Source of the DNA: Streptomyces sp. CB02366
GTDB lineage: Bacteria; Actinomycetota; Actinomycetes; Streptomycetales; Streptomycetaceae
Length of the DNA: 64,000 bases
Assembly: GCF_001905905.1 (NCBI RefSeq)
Contig: NZ_LIVT01000018.1
Span: forward strand, 1-64,000
Direction: 5' to 3'
A program made the translations under genes and the position numbers. This document shows positions 53,645 through 63,334 of this stretch, in pieces. The notes below the pieces were generated by a model, which was not told the DNA's origin, searched no databases, and saw only the letters and a list, made by a program, of their open reading frames with translations. How positions within the stretch are numbered: the first letter of the stretch is position 1; each line of letters starts with the position of its first letter.

Positions 53645-54724
53645 GTGAAAAGTGACTCTGCCCAACGCGTCGTGGAGCGTTCACGGCGTGTCGTACGGAT
53701 CGATGAACTCATTCCCGCCGATTCCCCACGCCTGAACGGAATCGATCGTTCCCATGTACAGCGCCTCGCGACCGTCTACGCGTCCCTGCCGCCGGTCCTG
53801 GTCCACCGGCCGACCATGCGGGTCGTCGACGGCATGCACCGCATCGGCGCGGCCCGCCTGAAGGGGCTGGACACCGTCGAGGTCACCTTCTTCGAGGGGG
53901 CCGAGGAGCAGGTGTTCCTGCGGTCCGTCGCGGCGAACATCACCAACGGACTGCCGCTGTCGGTCGCCGACCGCAAGACCGCCGCGGCCCGCATCCTGGC
54001 CTCGCACCCGACCCTGTCCGACCGCGCGGTCGCCGCGCACGTGGGACTCGACGCCAAGACCGTGGCGGGTGTGCGGACGTGTTCAGCCGCGGGTTCTCCG
54101 CTGCTGAACGTGCGAACCGGGGCGGACGGCCGCATCCACCCGCTGGACCGCACCGCCGAACGCCTGCACGCCGCGGCGCTGCTGACCCAGGACCCGGCGC
54201 TCCCGCTGCGCTCCGTCGTCGAGCAGACCGGGCTGTCGCTGGGCACGGCGCACGACGTCCGCCGCCGGTTGCTGCGGGGCGAGGACCCGGTCCCGCAGAA
54301 CCGGCAGAGCGCGATGCTGGAGACGGGGCCCGCCCGCCAGAAGCAGGCGGCGGCCAAGCCGCCCGTCGGCGCGGTCGTCCGGACGAGCCCGAAGGCGCCG
54401 CCCGCCGTCGCCGGGAGACCGCCGGTGTCCCCGCGGTCCCGGGCGCCGCTGGAGGCGCTGCGCAGGCTCTCCAACGACCCTTCCATGCGCCACTCCGACC
54501 AGGGGCGCGAACTCATGCGCTGGCTGCACAACCGGTTCGTCGTCGACGAGGCCTGGCGCCGGCGCGCGGACGCGGTCCCCGCCCACTGCGTCGACTCGAT
54601 GGCGGACCTGGCGCAGCACTGCTCGGACGCCTGGCGCCGGTTCGCCGAGGAGATGGTCCGGCGCCGGCACAGCGCCGCGGCCGACAGCCCGGAACTCCGT
54701 ACCACTCAGCCACCTCGCCGTTGA
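53645..54724 (+). CDS. sgcR1: StrR/ParB-like pathway-specific activator
   Basis: 359 aa with an N-terminal ParB-like nuclease/N-domain (VVRIDELIPADSPRLNGI, VVDGMHRIGAARLKG) and HTH (SDRAVAAHVGLDAKTVAGVR), as in StrR/NovG-type activators. The C-terminal region is Arg/Pro-rich with a last helical segment. It is the SgcR1-like regulator expected to switch on the cluster. GTG at 53645 with GGGGGAAAC upstream. Followed 25 bp later by the AraC-type gene. Confidence 0.87.
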   Translation: MKSDSAQRVVERSRRVVRIDELIPADSPRLNGIDRSHVQRLATVYASLPPVLVHRPTMRVVDGMHRIGAARLKGLDTVEVTFFEGAEEQVFLRSVAANITNGLPLSVADRKTAAARILASHPTLSDRAVAAHVGLDAKTVAGVRTCSAAGSPLLNVRTGADGRIHPLDRTAERLHAAALLTQDPALPLRSVVEQTGLSLGTAHDVRRRLLRGEDPVPQNRQSAMLETGPARQKQAAAKPPVGAVVRTSPKAPPAVAGRPPVSPRSRAPLEALRRLSNDPSMRHSDQGRELMRWLHNRFVVDEAWRRRADAVPAHCVDSMADLAQHCSDAWRRFAEEMVRRRHSAAADSPELRTTQPPRR

Positions 54725-54749
54725 CGGCCTACTTCGACAGGGAGTTACG

Positions 54750-55604
54750 GTGACCACGAACACCATCGAGGACGCGGTCCGCCGGGTCGTCGAGTACATG
54801 CACGTCAACCTCGGTCAGAACCTCACGATCGACGACATGGCGCGCACGGCGATGTTCAGCAAGTTCCATTTCACCCGCATCTTCCGTGAAGTCACCGGTA
54901 CCTCTCCCGGGCGTTTCCTGTCCGCCTTACGGATTCAGGAGGCCAAGCGACTTCTGGTGCATACTGCACTCAGTGTGGCCGATATCAGCAGCCAGGTCGG
55001 CTACAGCAGCGTCGGTACCTTCAGCTCGCGGTTCAAGGCCTGTGTGGGCCTTTCCCCGAGCGCCTATCGCGACTTCGGCGGGGTGCAGCCGGGATTCCCC
55101 TCCCCCGCGAGCCGTATTACCTCCGTCGCCCACAACCTCTCGTTACGCGGACGCATTCATTCCGCTCCGGGCGAGAGGCCGGAGCGGGTCTTCGTGGGCC
55201 TGTTCCCCGGCAGGATGCGCCAGGGCCGGCCGGCGCGCTGGACCACTCTGGAGAGCCCCGGGGCCTTCGAGCTCCGGGACGTCCCCGTGGGCACCTGGCA
55301 CATCCTGGCCCACTCCTACTCCGTCGGCCACCAGCCCCACCGGCTCGACTCCGAACCGCTGCTCCTCGGGCACAGCGGACCGCTCGTGGTGCACCCCGGC
55401 GCGCTGCTCCGTCCGGTGGACATCCTCCTGCGTAAGGTGGACGCCCTCGATCCACCGGTCCTGCTGGCCCACTTCGCCCTCGAGAGCCGGCTCACCTCGC
55501 CGCACTCACCGTCATCGGTAGCCCTCCGCGCATCCGCAGGGAGAGCATGGGTTCGGCAACCGCCCGGTGTCCGGCGACAGTACGCAGATCGAGATCGCGG
55601 GTGA
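54750..55604 (+). CDS. sgcR2: AraC/XylS-type transcriptional regulator
   Basis: 284 aa with the AraC DNA-binding domain at the N-terminus (residues about 5-105): LTIDDMARTAMFSKFHFTRIF and the second HTH around ISSQVGYSSVGTFSSRFKACVG. The C-terminal ~140 residues form the effector domain. Start GTG with AGGGAG upstream. Its 3' end runs 113 bp over the end of the convergent P450 gene; the last ~37 residues look like a tail gained by stop loss. Confidence 0.87.
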   Translation: MTTNTIEDAVRRVVEYMHVNLGQNLTIDDMARTAMFSKFHFTRIFREVTGTSPGRFLSALRIQEAKRLLVHTALSVADISSQVGYSSVGTFSSRFKACVGLSPSAYRDFGGVQPGFPSPASRITSVAHNLSLRGRIHSAPGERPERVFVGLFPGRMRQGRPARWTTLESPGAFELRDVPVGTWHILAHSYSVGHQPHRLDSEPLLLGHSGPLVVHPGALLRPVDILLRKVDALDPPVLLAHFALESRLTSPHSPSSVALRASAGRAWVRQPPGVRRQYADRDRG

Positions 55605-56841
55605 CCAGGGCCGTGACGAACACCGCCTCCATCATCCCGAGGTTGCTGCCGACGCAGAATCGGGGCCCCGCGCCGAACGGGATGTACGCGTACCGGGGCC
55701 GGGCGGCCACCTGCCCGGGTTCGAACCGATCCGGGTCGAAGCGCTCGGGATCGTCCCACAGGCCCGGGTGGCGGTGCATGATGTACGGGCAGACCAGCAC
55801 GTCCGAGCCGGCGGTCACCGTGTAGCCGCCCACCACGTCGCTCCGCTGGGCGACCCTGGGCAGGATCCACACGGGAGGGAACAGCCGCATCGCCTCCTGC
55901 ACCACCATCGTCGTGTACGGCAGCCGGTGCAGGTCCTCCAGCCGGGGGACGCGGTCGCCGAGGGCGGCGCGGGCCTCGGCGCGGACCCGGTCGCGCGCCT
56001 CGGGGTGACGCTCCAGCAGATGCAGGGTCCAGCCGAGCGTACTGGCCGTGGTCTCGTGTCCCGCCAGCAGCAGGGTGACCAGCTCCTCGCGCAGCCTGCG
56101 GCGGGTTCCGGCCGGATCGCCCCGCCGCCGGTCGGCCGCGACGATGATCCGGGCCAGCGCGTCGTCGTCCGCCTCCCCGCCGGCCATCCTGGAGCGCCGG
56201 TCGGCCACCAGCAGGTCGGCCACCCGGTACAGCTCCCGGCGGGCGCGCCGGAAGCGCGCCTGCGGAGGCAGCGGCAGCCAGCCGGGCACCATGCCCTGGC
56301 TCACCATCTCCAGCATGGCCTGGTCCTGGACCTCCTCGAAGGAATGGGCGAGCGACTCGTGCGCGGTGAGGTCCGAGTCGAGCAGCGTGCGGCCCAGCAC
56401 GCCCAGGGTGAGGCCGGTGACCTCCTGGAGGACGTCCACGGGCCCGCCCCCCTCGTGACCGCGCAGCAGGGCGACCAGCTTCACCGCCTCCTCCGCGACG
56501 GCGGCCGCCTGCTGGTTGATGCGGCCCGGCTTGAACGCCGGCTGCACGGCCCTGCGCTGTTCGCGCCACGTCTCACCGTCACTGGTGAGCAGACCGTCGC
56601 CCAGCACCCGGCGGGACTGCACCAGACCGATGCCCTTGTGGTAGTTGTCGCTGTTGTCCGCCAGGACGTGCTTGGCGTAGTCGGGACGGTTGAAGACGTA
56701 CAGCTTCTTGGGCCCCATGGAGACGCGGACGGCGTCCCCGAGGTCGGCCGCGTCCTGCATCATGCCGAGGCGGTCCACCGCCAGCTTCCTCAGCAGTCCC
56801 GGAAGCGCCCTGAGCGGCGGGCCGGGCGGATCGATCCTCAT
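55492..56841 (-). CDS. sgcE7: Cytochrome P450 hydroxylase
   Basis: 449-aa P450. Helix I: LLLAGHETTASTLGWTLHLL; ExxR in VVQEAMRLFPP; haem loop FGAGPRFCVGSNLGMMEAVF. Longer than the class I P450 at 39.8 kb and closer to the CYP102-like/long-chain-oxidising bacterial group. It follows the flavin reductase by an ATGA overlap, within the PKS operon, so it most likely oxidises the enediyne core. Confidence 0.85.
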   Translation of the reverse strand: MRIDPPGPPLRALPGLLRKLAVDRLGMMQDAADLGDAVRVSMGPKKLYVFNRPDYAKHVLADNSDNYHKGIGLVQSRRVLGDGLLTSDGETWREQRRAVQPAFKPGRINQQAAAVAEEAVKLVALLRGHEGGGPVDVLQEVTGLTLGVLGRTLLDSDLTAHESLAHSFEEVQDQAMLEMVSQGMVPGWLPLPPQARFRRARRELYRVADLLVADRRSRMAGGEADDDALARIIVAADRRRGDPAGTRRRLREELVTLLLAGHETTASTLGWTLHLLERHPEARDRVRAEARAALGDRVPRLEDLHRLPYTTMVVQEAMRLFPPVWILPRVAQRSDVVGGYTVTAGSDVLVCPYIMHRHPGLWDDPERFDPDRFEPGQVAARPRYAYIPFGAGPRFCVGSNLGMMEAVFVTALVTRDLDLRTVAGHRAVAEPMLSLRMRGGLPMTVSAAR

Positions 56842-57386
56842 GCCGCCCTTCCTTCGCCCGCATCCGGTGCGAACCGGCGGAAGCGGCCGCCGGAGAACAG
56901 CATCCCCTCGCGGACCGGCCAGCGCGTCGCCGTGATCACTTCGCCGAGGAAGATCGTGTGGTCGCCACCGTCGTAGAGCCGGTGCTTCGCGCATTCCAGG
57001 TGGGCCACCGCACCCGCGATCAGCGGTGCGCCGGACGCCTCCCCGAGCAGCCAGTCCACCGAGTCGAACTGGTCGGCGCCCGGCGGACGGGAGCGGTCCG
57101 CGAAATGCCTGGCGGCCTTCTCCTGCCCGGCTTCCAGAACCGATACGGCGAACGTCGGCAGGGCGGTGAGGCGCTGGTGCATCACGGCGTCCTTGCCGAC
57201 GCAGATCAGCACCAGCGGCGGTGAGAGCGAGACGGACGTGAACGAGTTGGCCGTCATGCCCCGGGGCTCGCTCCCGCCGACGGTCACCACGGTGACGCCG
57301 GTCGGGAAGTCCCCGAACACCCTCCTGAGCTGTACGCGGTCGTTCGGGTCGACTAGCTCCGCGGGCGGAGCGGTGATCGGACTCAT
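56838..57386 (-). CDS. sgcE6: Flavin reductase serving the beta-tyrosine hydroxylase and halogenase
   Basis: 182-aa FMN-binding split-barrel flavin reductase. Signature VFGDFPTGVTVVTVGGSEP then MTANSFTSVSLSPPLVLICV. SgcE6 supplies FADH2 to SgcC and SgcC3. ATG at 57386 with GGAGG upstream is preferred. A second in-frame ATG at 57518 overlaps the PKS stop as ATGA; it would add 44 proline-rich residues, so translational coupling to the PKS is conceivable. Confidence 0.9.
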   Translation of the reverse strand: MSPITAPPAELVDPNDRVQLRRVFGDFPTGVTVVTVGGSEPRGMTANSFTSVSLSPPLVLICVGKDAVMHQRLTALPTFAVSVLEAGQEKAARHFADRSRPPGADQFDSVDWLLGEASGAPLIAGAVAHLECAKHRLYDGGDHTIFLGEVITATRWPVREGMLFSGGRFRRFAPDAGEGRAA

Positions 57387-57514
57387 TTCTGCCTCCCTGC
57401 CGGCGGCCGGGGCCCGGCTCGGTGGTGTGCCGACGGATCGGGGGATCGATGGGGAAGGGAGCCCGGGGCGGGCGGGGGCTCGGCGCTGCTCCCCCGCCCG
57501 CACCGGGTCCGTGC

Positions 57515-60500
57515 TCATGTGCGGGCCCTCCCGGGGGCCGGTTCCTCCGCGCCGTCGGTGAGGAAGGCGAGCACCACGGGTTCCTCGACGTGCCGCAGCG
57601 TGGTGGCGAAGGTCGCGATGCGCAGCGTGCCCGCCGTCAGAACCACCCACCCGCTCCTGGCCTGCGGGGCCAGGGTGAGAGGCACCCCGGCCGGCAGGCC
57701 CGCCTTCTTCAGGCACTCGACGGCCGTCCACACGCGGGTCGCCGCGGTGTCCGCCTCCTCCCCGGTCTCCTTGACCACCAGGGCGGCCAGGTTCCCGTGT
57801 TCGCCGAGCAACCCCTCCCACGCCTCCGCACCGCGTACGGTGACCGCCTCGATGTCGCAGGCCACGGTGGCCGTACCGACGACGCCCAGGGTCACCCCCG
57901 GGCCGTGCGCCGCCGACAGGCGGCGCACACCGTCGAGTTCGGGCCGGCCGTCGGGCCGGTAGCGCACCTTCACGCTCTCGCCCAGCGCCCGCTGGACGAC
58001 CCGTGCGGTCGCCTTGCGGCGATCGGCCACCGACCCCCCGGAGCCCGCCGGGACCGGCTCCACGGCGACGTCGATATGGGCGCCGAGCACTTCCTCCAGG
58101 GTCCGTTCCAGATAGGAGCCGAGCAGCGGCGCGACCCACGGCCCGGAGCCGTCCGACTTGCGCACGGCGTGCAGGGTGAGCCCCTCCCACCGCTCGACGA
58201 CGGCGCCGTCGGGAGTCCGCACGGCGATGTCGTACACATAGGTGTCGCCGTCCCGGTGGCGCTCGGTCGCGCAGTAGCGGACCAGCTCCGGAAGATCCTC
58301 GCCGCCCGCCATCGGATACAGCCGCTCGATGCCGGACGGCAGCAGGGTCGCGTCGGGGACGCACACCTGGTTCCCGTGCATCAGGGCGTCACGCATCCCC
58401 GGGTCCGCGAGCAGCAGCGTGCCCGGCAGGAAGCCGGCGAACCAGCCGGACGGCGCGTCGAGCGCCACGTCGGCGTCGACGTGCCGTGCGGCGGCCCGGT
58501 GGAAGCGCCGCAGCCGTTGGAAGCGCTCGCCCTGGAAGAGCACCCCGCCGTACAGGTCGGTCGCGGGATCCAGCGGGGCGTCCGGCACCTTCGGGCCCAC
58601 CTGGTCGGGGGCGCCCTCCGGGATCGCCGCGCCCCCGTAGACCAGCCGCGCCCGGAAGTGCTCCGCCGCGAAACCGGTGTCCTGCGCGTGGACGGCCACG
58701 TCCACACGGTCGGAGCCGGTGACGGTGGCCGCGATCCGGATGCGGGTCGTGCCGCCGGGCGGCACCACGATCGGGCGCAGGAACCGCGCGTTTTCGATGA
58801 CCGGCACGTCCTGGCGGCCGGTGACGGCGGAGCCGACCTGGACCATGGCCTCCATGCCGATCACCGCGGGCAGCAGCAGATTGCCGTCCAGCAGGTGGTC
58901 GGAGAGGTAGAGGTCCGTGCCGGCGTTCAGCTCGGCCTCGGTGACGAGCTCCACACCGTGGTAGCGCACCAGCGGTTCCCCGGTGAAGCGCAGCAACGGC
59001 AGCGGGGGCTGCTCGCGCCGGACGGTTCCGATGCCTTCCGTCCGGCCGCTGATCACCGTCACCACGGGGGCGTCGGGGTCGGAGATCAGTCGCAGCAGGA
59101 TCTCGATGCCCTGGTCGGGCGAGACCGGCACGATGCCCTCACGGGTGAGGGACTCGACGACCGATAGCTTCTCGCCCATGCCGACGCCGGACCAGACGGA
59201 CCACTCCATGCACAGCGCCCGGCAGCCCGGGTTCCGGCGGGCCACGTCCTCGGTGAGCCCGGCCAGCCACTCGTTGGCGGTGGCGTAATGGGCCTCCCCC
59301 CGCAGTCCCGCCCGGCCGATGATGCTGCCGAAGGTGACCAGGAGCTTGAGGTTCTCCTCGCCGACTACGTCCAGCACATGGCGCAGCCCGTCGACCTTCG
59401 GGGCGAGCGTGCTGCGGACGGCGGCCATGTCGAGCCCGCCGAGCGCCGTCGGCTCGTTGCGCCCCGCCCCGTGGAGGAGGGCGGTCACGGGGCCGAGGGC
59501 CCCGGTCAGTTCGGCGACCGCCTCGGCGACGCGCACCGGATCGGTGACGTCGGCGGCCGCGTAGGCGACGCGGACACCGCTCTCCTGCATCCGCCCGAGG
59601 TTCGCGGCGAGGTCCTGGTCGCTGCCGGGGTCCGAGCGGCCCAGCACCGCCAGCGCCGCCCCGGTCCGCTCGGCGACGGCCAGCGCGCACTCGGCGGTGA
59701 TGCCCTTGCCGCCGCCTGTGACGAGCAGGACGTCGTCCGGACCCAGCACCTGGTCGGTACGGTCCGGGGCGAAGGGCAGGGCCCGCAGCACGGGCACCCG
59801 CCGGGCGCCGTCCTCGGCGAGGTGCACCTCGCTGAAGTGCGTGGTCGCCGCGACCTCGGCGGCCACCCGGTCCGCGGCCCCGTCGGCCACCGGGGTGTGG
59901 ACGACGGTGGTCCGAAGGTGGGGGGCCTCCAGGTGCAGGGTCTTGGCCAGACCCGCCGCGCCCCGGTCGTGCTGCACCAGGACGAAGCGGCCCTCCCGGC
60001 TGCCCGCCAGGGCCGACCTCGCCCCGTCCAGCGCGAGTTCGAGCTGGTCCGCGGAGCATTCCGGCGGCAGGCACACCAGGACCCCGGAGCCCACCGCGGC
60101 GTTCTGGAGAGCGTGCCGGACATCGTGGGCGAAGGGGTGGTCGGCGGAGGTGAACAACTCCCACGTGCCGCCCTTCTCGTCCGCCACGGCCGCGGGGAGG
60201 GGCAGTTCGTCGAGGTCGACGGAGAAGGGCCGTGCCCAGGCCGCGGCACCCGTCACGACAGGCGCCGCCGTCGTGTCCGCCCCGGTCTCGACCAGGGTGG
60301 TGAGAGCAGAAGCCAGCTCCGCCACGGTCGCCGTGGCGAAGTTGGTCGGGATACTGGAAGGGGAGAGGCCGAGCCGGACAGCCGTCTGGTTGACGATCTG
60401 ACCGACCGTGATCGAGCTCATGTGCAGATCGTCGAGGAGACTGCTGTTCTCGTCGACCAACTCGGTCGGCAGCTCAGCCCGTTCGGCCACCAGCGCGCGC

Positions 60501-63334
60501 AGCACGTCGAGCGCCGACTCCCCCGCCGAACCGCCGGCCTCCGCGGCCTCCGGGGCCTCGGACTCCTGGACGAGCGGACCGCGAGCGGCCGCGGGAAGCG
60601 TGAACTCCGGGGCCTGCTCGCAGGGGCTGGCCAGGAAGTGGAACTCCTTCCCCACCTCCAGCGGCCGGGTCAGCCGGTCGTTGAAGAGCCGTTCGGGGAT
60701 GATCGGCGCCCCGAGCACGAACGCGGCGCCGACCACCTGCAGCAGACCGCGCAACGACTCGTCGTCGGTGTTCAGCGCGACGGCGGGCTTCCCGGCGGTC
60801 TCCGCCGCCAGGGTGCTCAGGACCCGGCCGGGCCCGACCTCGACGAACAGGTCCACCTCGGCCGCCGCCGCCCGGACCGCCTGGGTGAACAGCACCGGGT
60901 CGGTGATCTGCTGCCGCAGCAGCTTGGCGAGGTCGGTGTCGCTCTCCAGCTCCGTACCGGTGACGGTGGAGACGACCCGGCGCCCCACTCCGCCCAGCCG
61001 CGCCTCCGCCAGCCAGTCGCCGAAGGACTCGGCGGCCGGGGCGACGAGGGGCGAGTGGAAGGCGTGCGACACGGCCAGGCGGGTGAAGGCGATCCCCGCG
61101 GCCGCCGCCCGCTCCCCCACGCTCTCCACGGCCTCGACGGTCCCGGCGACCACCGTCTGACGGGGGCCGTTGTACCCGGAGATCACGACCGGGAGCCCCT
61201 CGACGAGCCTCCCGGCCTCCTCCGGGGTGGCGGTCAGCGAGGCCATCGTGCCCGAAGCGCTGTGCGCGGCCATGGCCGCGCCGCGGGTGCGTGCGGCCTG
61301 CAGCAGGGTGGCCGCGTCCAGGGCTCCCGCCCAGTGCAGGGCGGAGAGTTCGCCCAGACTGTGGCCGAGCGCGATGTCGGCCTCGATGCCCAGAGCCTCC
61401 AGCACCCGCAGCCCGGCCGTCGAACCGGTGACGATCCGCGGCTGGGCCACGTGGGTGGCGACCATGTCCCCGGCGGTGGGCAGTGCGGCGCGCGCGTAGA
61501 CCTCGGCGGCCTCGGTGAACCGGCGGGCGAGCGCGCCCCCGGCCGTTGACGTGCCGGAACCCTGCCCCGGGAAGAGGAAGCCGATGCGGGCTCCCTCGAC
61601 GGCGGCGCCGAGGAAGGCACGGCCGTCCGGGGTGAAGACCGGGCCGTCGTCGGGCACCCGGGCCCCGGCGGTGCCGGCGAGGTCGCGAAGCCTGACCTCG
61701 GCGTCCTCGGGCGAGGTGACCACGACAGCGGCCCGGTGGGGCAGGTCGCGCAGTTCCCGCTGGAGGGTCGCGGCCAGGTCGCCGAGCTGGGCGTAGGAGA
61801 CCTGCGCGGCGAAGTCGGCCACCTGCGTCAGCCGCTGGGCCAGCGCCGCGGGCGAGTCCCCGTCCAGGAGCAGCAGTTCGGAGTCCTGGAGGGAGTTGGC
61901 CAGCAGCGTGGTCCGGCGGTTGACGGCAGGGCGGCGCCCGGAGGCGTCCGACCTGTCGAGGACGACATGGGTGTTGATCCCGCCGAAGCCCATGGCGGTG
62001 ATGCCGGCCCGCAGCGGTGCGCCCTCGGGCCACGCCTCCGCCTTGCGCAGGACGCGAAGGTTGGCGGACTCGTCGGTGAGCAGGTCGTGGGGGTCCACGC
62101 AGCCGATGGCGGGGGGCAGCACCCCGGAGTCCAGGGCCATCACGGCCTTGATGAGTCCGGCGATCCCCGCGGCCGCCTTGGTGTGGCCGATCATGCCCTT
62201 GATGGAGGTGATGACGGCGCTCGGGGCCTGCGGGTCGGCAGCGGCGCGGGCGCCCATGATCGCCCGGAGCTCGGTGGCGTCACCGACGGCGGTACCGGTG
62301 CCGTGGCCTTCGAACAGCGGCACGGTCTCGATGCCGAAGCCCGCCCGGTCGTAGGCGCGCGACAGCGCGAGCTGGTACCCGCTCACCTCGGGTCGGGTGA
62401 TGCCTCCCTGACCGTCGGAGGAGATGCCCCAGCCGGCGATCGAGGCGTACACGCGGTGCCCGGCGGCGACCGCGTCCTCCTCGCGCATGAGCACGACCAT
62501 GCCGCAGCCCTCGCCCGGCCAGAACCCGTTGGAGCCGCGGTCGTAGAGCCGCATCTCCTTCCGGGCGAGCGCACCGGTCTTGGCGAAGCCGATGATCTCG
62601 AAGGGGTCGATGGACAGGTCGACACCGCCGGCGATGGCGACGTCGAGGTCGCCGCTCTGCAGCGAGGTCGCCGCGGTGGTGATGGACAGCAGGGAGGAGG
62701 AGCAGGCGCCGTCGACGGTGTAACCGCCGCCGTTCAGGTCGAAGTGGTTGCAGATCCGGCCGGCGATGGTGTTGGAGAGGCCGCCCGCGAGGGTGTCCTC
62801 GTCGACGGCGGGGAAGGGCCTCTTGTAGGCCTCCTCCACCCCCTGGAGGAACGCGCCGAGCCGGTCGTCGTCCCAGTCCTGCCCCTGGAGCGCGTCCGCG
62901 AGCACCCTGCGTACGTAGGGCCAGCGCAGCCGCATGCCGTTGGCACGGGAGAACTCGCCGGTCAGCGTGTTGCCGACGACGACTCCGGTGCGCTCGGCGG
63001 GCAGTCCCTCACCGGCCGGGAAGCCCGCGTCCGCCAGCGCCCGGGTCGCCGTGTCCAGGGCGAGCCAGTGGGTCAGGTCGGTGGAGCGGTAGGTGCTGCC
63101 GGCGATCCGGTGGGCGACGCGGTCGAACTCCCAGCCCTCCAGGACCGCGGCGTTGCGGGCGTAGAAGGTGTCGGGGACCGCGGGGTCCGGGTTCCAGTAG
63201 TCGTCCAGGCGCATTCGGACGTCGGGCAGTCTGCGGAAGGCGCGCCGTCCGGCGACGGCGTTCTCCCAGAGCTCCCGGGGTGTGGTGGCGTCGGGGTACG
63301 TGCAGGCGACCCCGACGATGGCTATTCGGCTCAT
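57515..63334 (-). CDS. sgcE: Iterative enediyne polyketide synthase
   Basis: 1939 aa, the length and layout of SgcE. KS (about 1-460): Cys211 in DGACSSS, His344 in FEGHGTGT, His384 in GMIGHTKAAAG. AT (about 580-890): Ser659 in LGHSLGE. ACP (about 940-1010): phosphopantetheine Ser974 in DLHMSSITVGQ. KR (about 1195-1480) with TGGGKGITAE. DH (about 1480-1720) with the SDHLLDGNLLLP motif. C-terminal phosphopantetheinyl transferase (about 1740-1939) with the CDIEAV motif and WTAVECLKKAG. It makes the linear polyene that becomes the enediyne core. The ATG overlaps the stop of the upstream membrane protein gene (ATGA). Confidence 0.97.
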   Translation of the reverse strand: MSRIAIVGVACTYPDATTPRELWENAVAGRRAFRRLPDVRMRLDDYWNPDPAVPDTFYARNAAVLEGWEFDRVAHRIAGSTYRSTDLTHWLALDTATRALADAGFPAGEGLPAERTGVVVGNTLTGEFSRANGMRLRWPYVRRVLADALQGQDWDDDRLGAFLQGVEEAYKRPFPAVDEDTLAGGLSNTIAGRICNHFDLNGGGYTVDGACSSSLLSITTAATSLQSGDLDVAIAGGVDLSIDPFEIIGFAKTGALARKEMRLYDRGSNGFWPGEGCGMVVLMREEDAVAAGHRVYASIAGWGISSDGQGGITRPEVSGYQLALSRAYDRAGFGIETVPLFEGHGTGTAVGDATELRAIMGARAAADPQAPSAVITSIKGMIGHTKAAAGIAGLIKAVMALDSGVLPPAIGCVDPHDLLTDESANLRVLRKAEAWPEGAPLRAGITAMGFGGINTHVVLDRSDASGRRPAVNRRTTLLANSLQDSELLLLDGDSPAALAQRLTQVADFAAQVSYAQLGDLAATLQRELRDLPHRAAVVVTSPEDAEVRLRDLAGTAGARVPDDGPVFTPDGRAFLGAAVEGARIGFLFPGQGSGTSTAGGALARRFTEAAEVYARAALPTAGDMVATHVAQPRIVTGSTAGLRVLEALGIEADIALGHSLGELSALHWAGALDAATLLQAARTRGAAMAAHSASGTMASLTATPEEAGRLVEGLPVVISGYNGPRQTVVAGTVEAVESVGERAAAAGIAFTRLAVSHAFHSPLVAPAAESFGDWLAEARLGGVGRRVVSTVTGTELESDTDLAKLLRQQITDPVLFTQAVRAAAAEVDLFVEVGPGRVLSTLAAETAGKPAVALNTDDESLRGLLQVVGAAFVLGAPIIPERLFNDRLTRPLEVGKEFHFLASPCEQAPEFTLPAAARGPLVQESEAPEAAEAGGSAGESALDVLRALVAERAELPTELVDENSSLLDDLHMSSITVGQIVNQTAVRLGLSPSSIPTNFATATVAELASALTTLVETGADTTAAPVVTGAAAWARPFSVDLDELPLPAAVADEKGGTWELFTSADHPFAHDVRHALQNAAVGSGVLVCLPPECSADQLELALDGARSALAGSREGRFVLVQHDRGAAGLAKTLHLEAPHLRTTVVHTPVADGAADRVAAEVAATTHFSEVHLAEDGARRVPVLRALPFAPDRTDQVLGPDDVLLVTGGGKGITAECALAVAERTGAALAVLGRSDPGSDQDLAANLGRMQESGVRVAYAAADVTDPVRVAEAVAELTGALGPVTALLHGAGRNEPTALGGLDMAAVRSTLAPKVDGLRHVLDVVGEENLKLLVTFGSIIGRAGLRGEAHYATANEWLAGLTEDVARRNPGCRALCMEWSVWSGVGMGEKLSVVESLTREGIVPVSPDQGIEILLRLISDPDAPVVTVISGRTEGIGTVRREQPPLPLLRFTGEPLVRYHGVELVTEAELNAGTDLYLSDHLLDGNLLLPAVIGMEAMVQVGSAVTGRQDVPVIENARFLRPIVVPPGGTTRIRIAATVTGSDRVDVAVHAQDTGFAAEHFRARLVYGGAAIPEGAPDQVGPKVPDAPLDPATDLYGGVLFQGERFQRLRRFHRAAARHVDADVALDAPSGWFAGFLPGTLLLADPGMRDALMHGNQVCVPDATLLPSGIERLYPMAGGEDLPELVRYCATERHRDGDTYVYDIAVRTPDGAVVERWEGLTLHAVRKSDGSGPWVAPLLGSYLERTLEEVLGAHIDVAVEPVPAGSGGSVADRRKATARVVQRALGESVKVRYRPDGRPELDGVRRLSAAHGPGVTLGVVGTATVACDIEAVTVRGAEAWEGLLGEHGNLAALVVKETGEEADTAATRVWTAVECLKKAGLPAGVPLTLAPQARSGWVVLTAGTLRIATFATTLRHVEEPVVLAFLTDGAEEPAPGRART

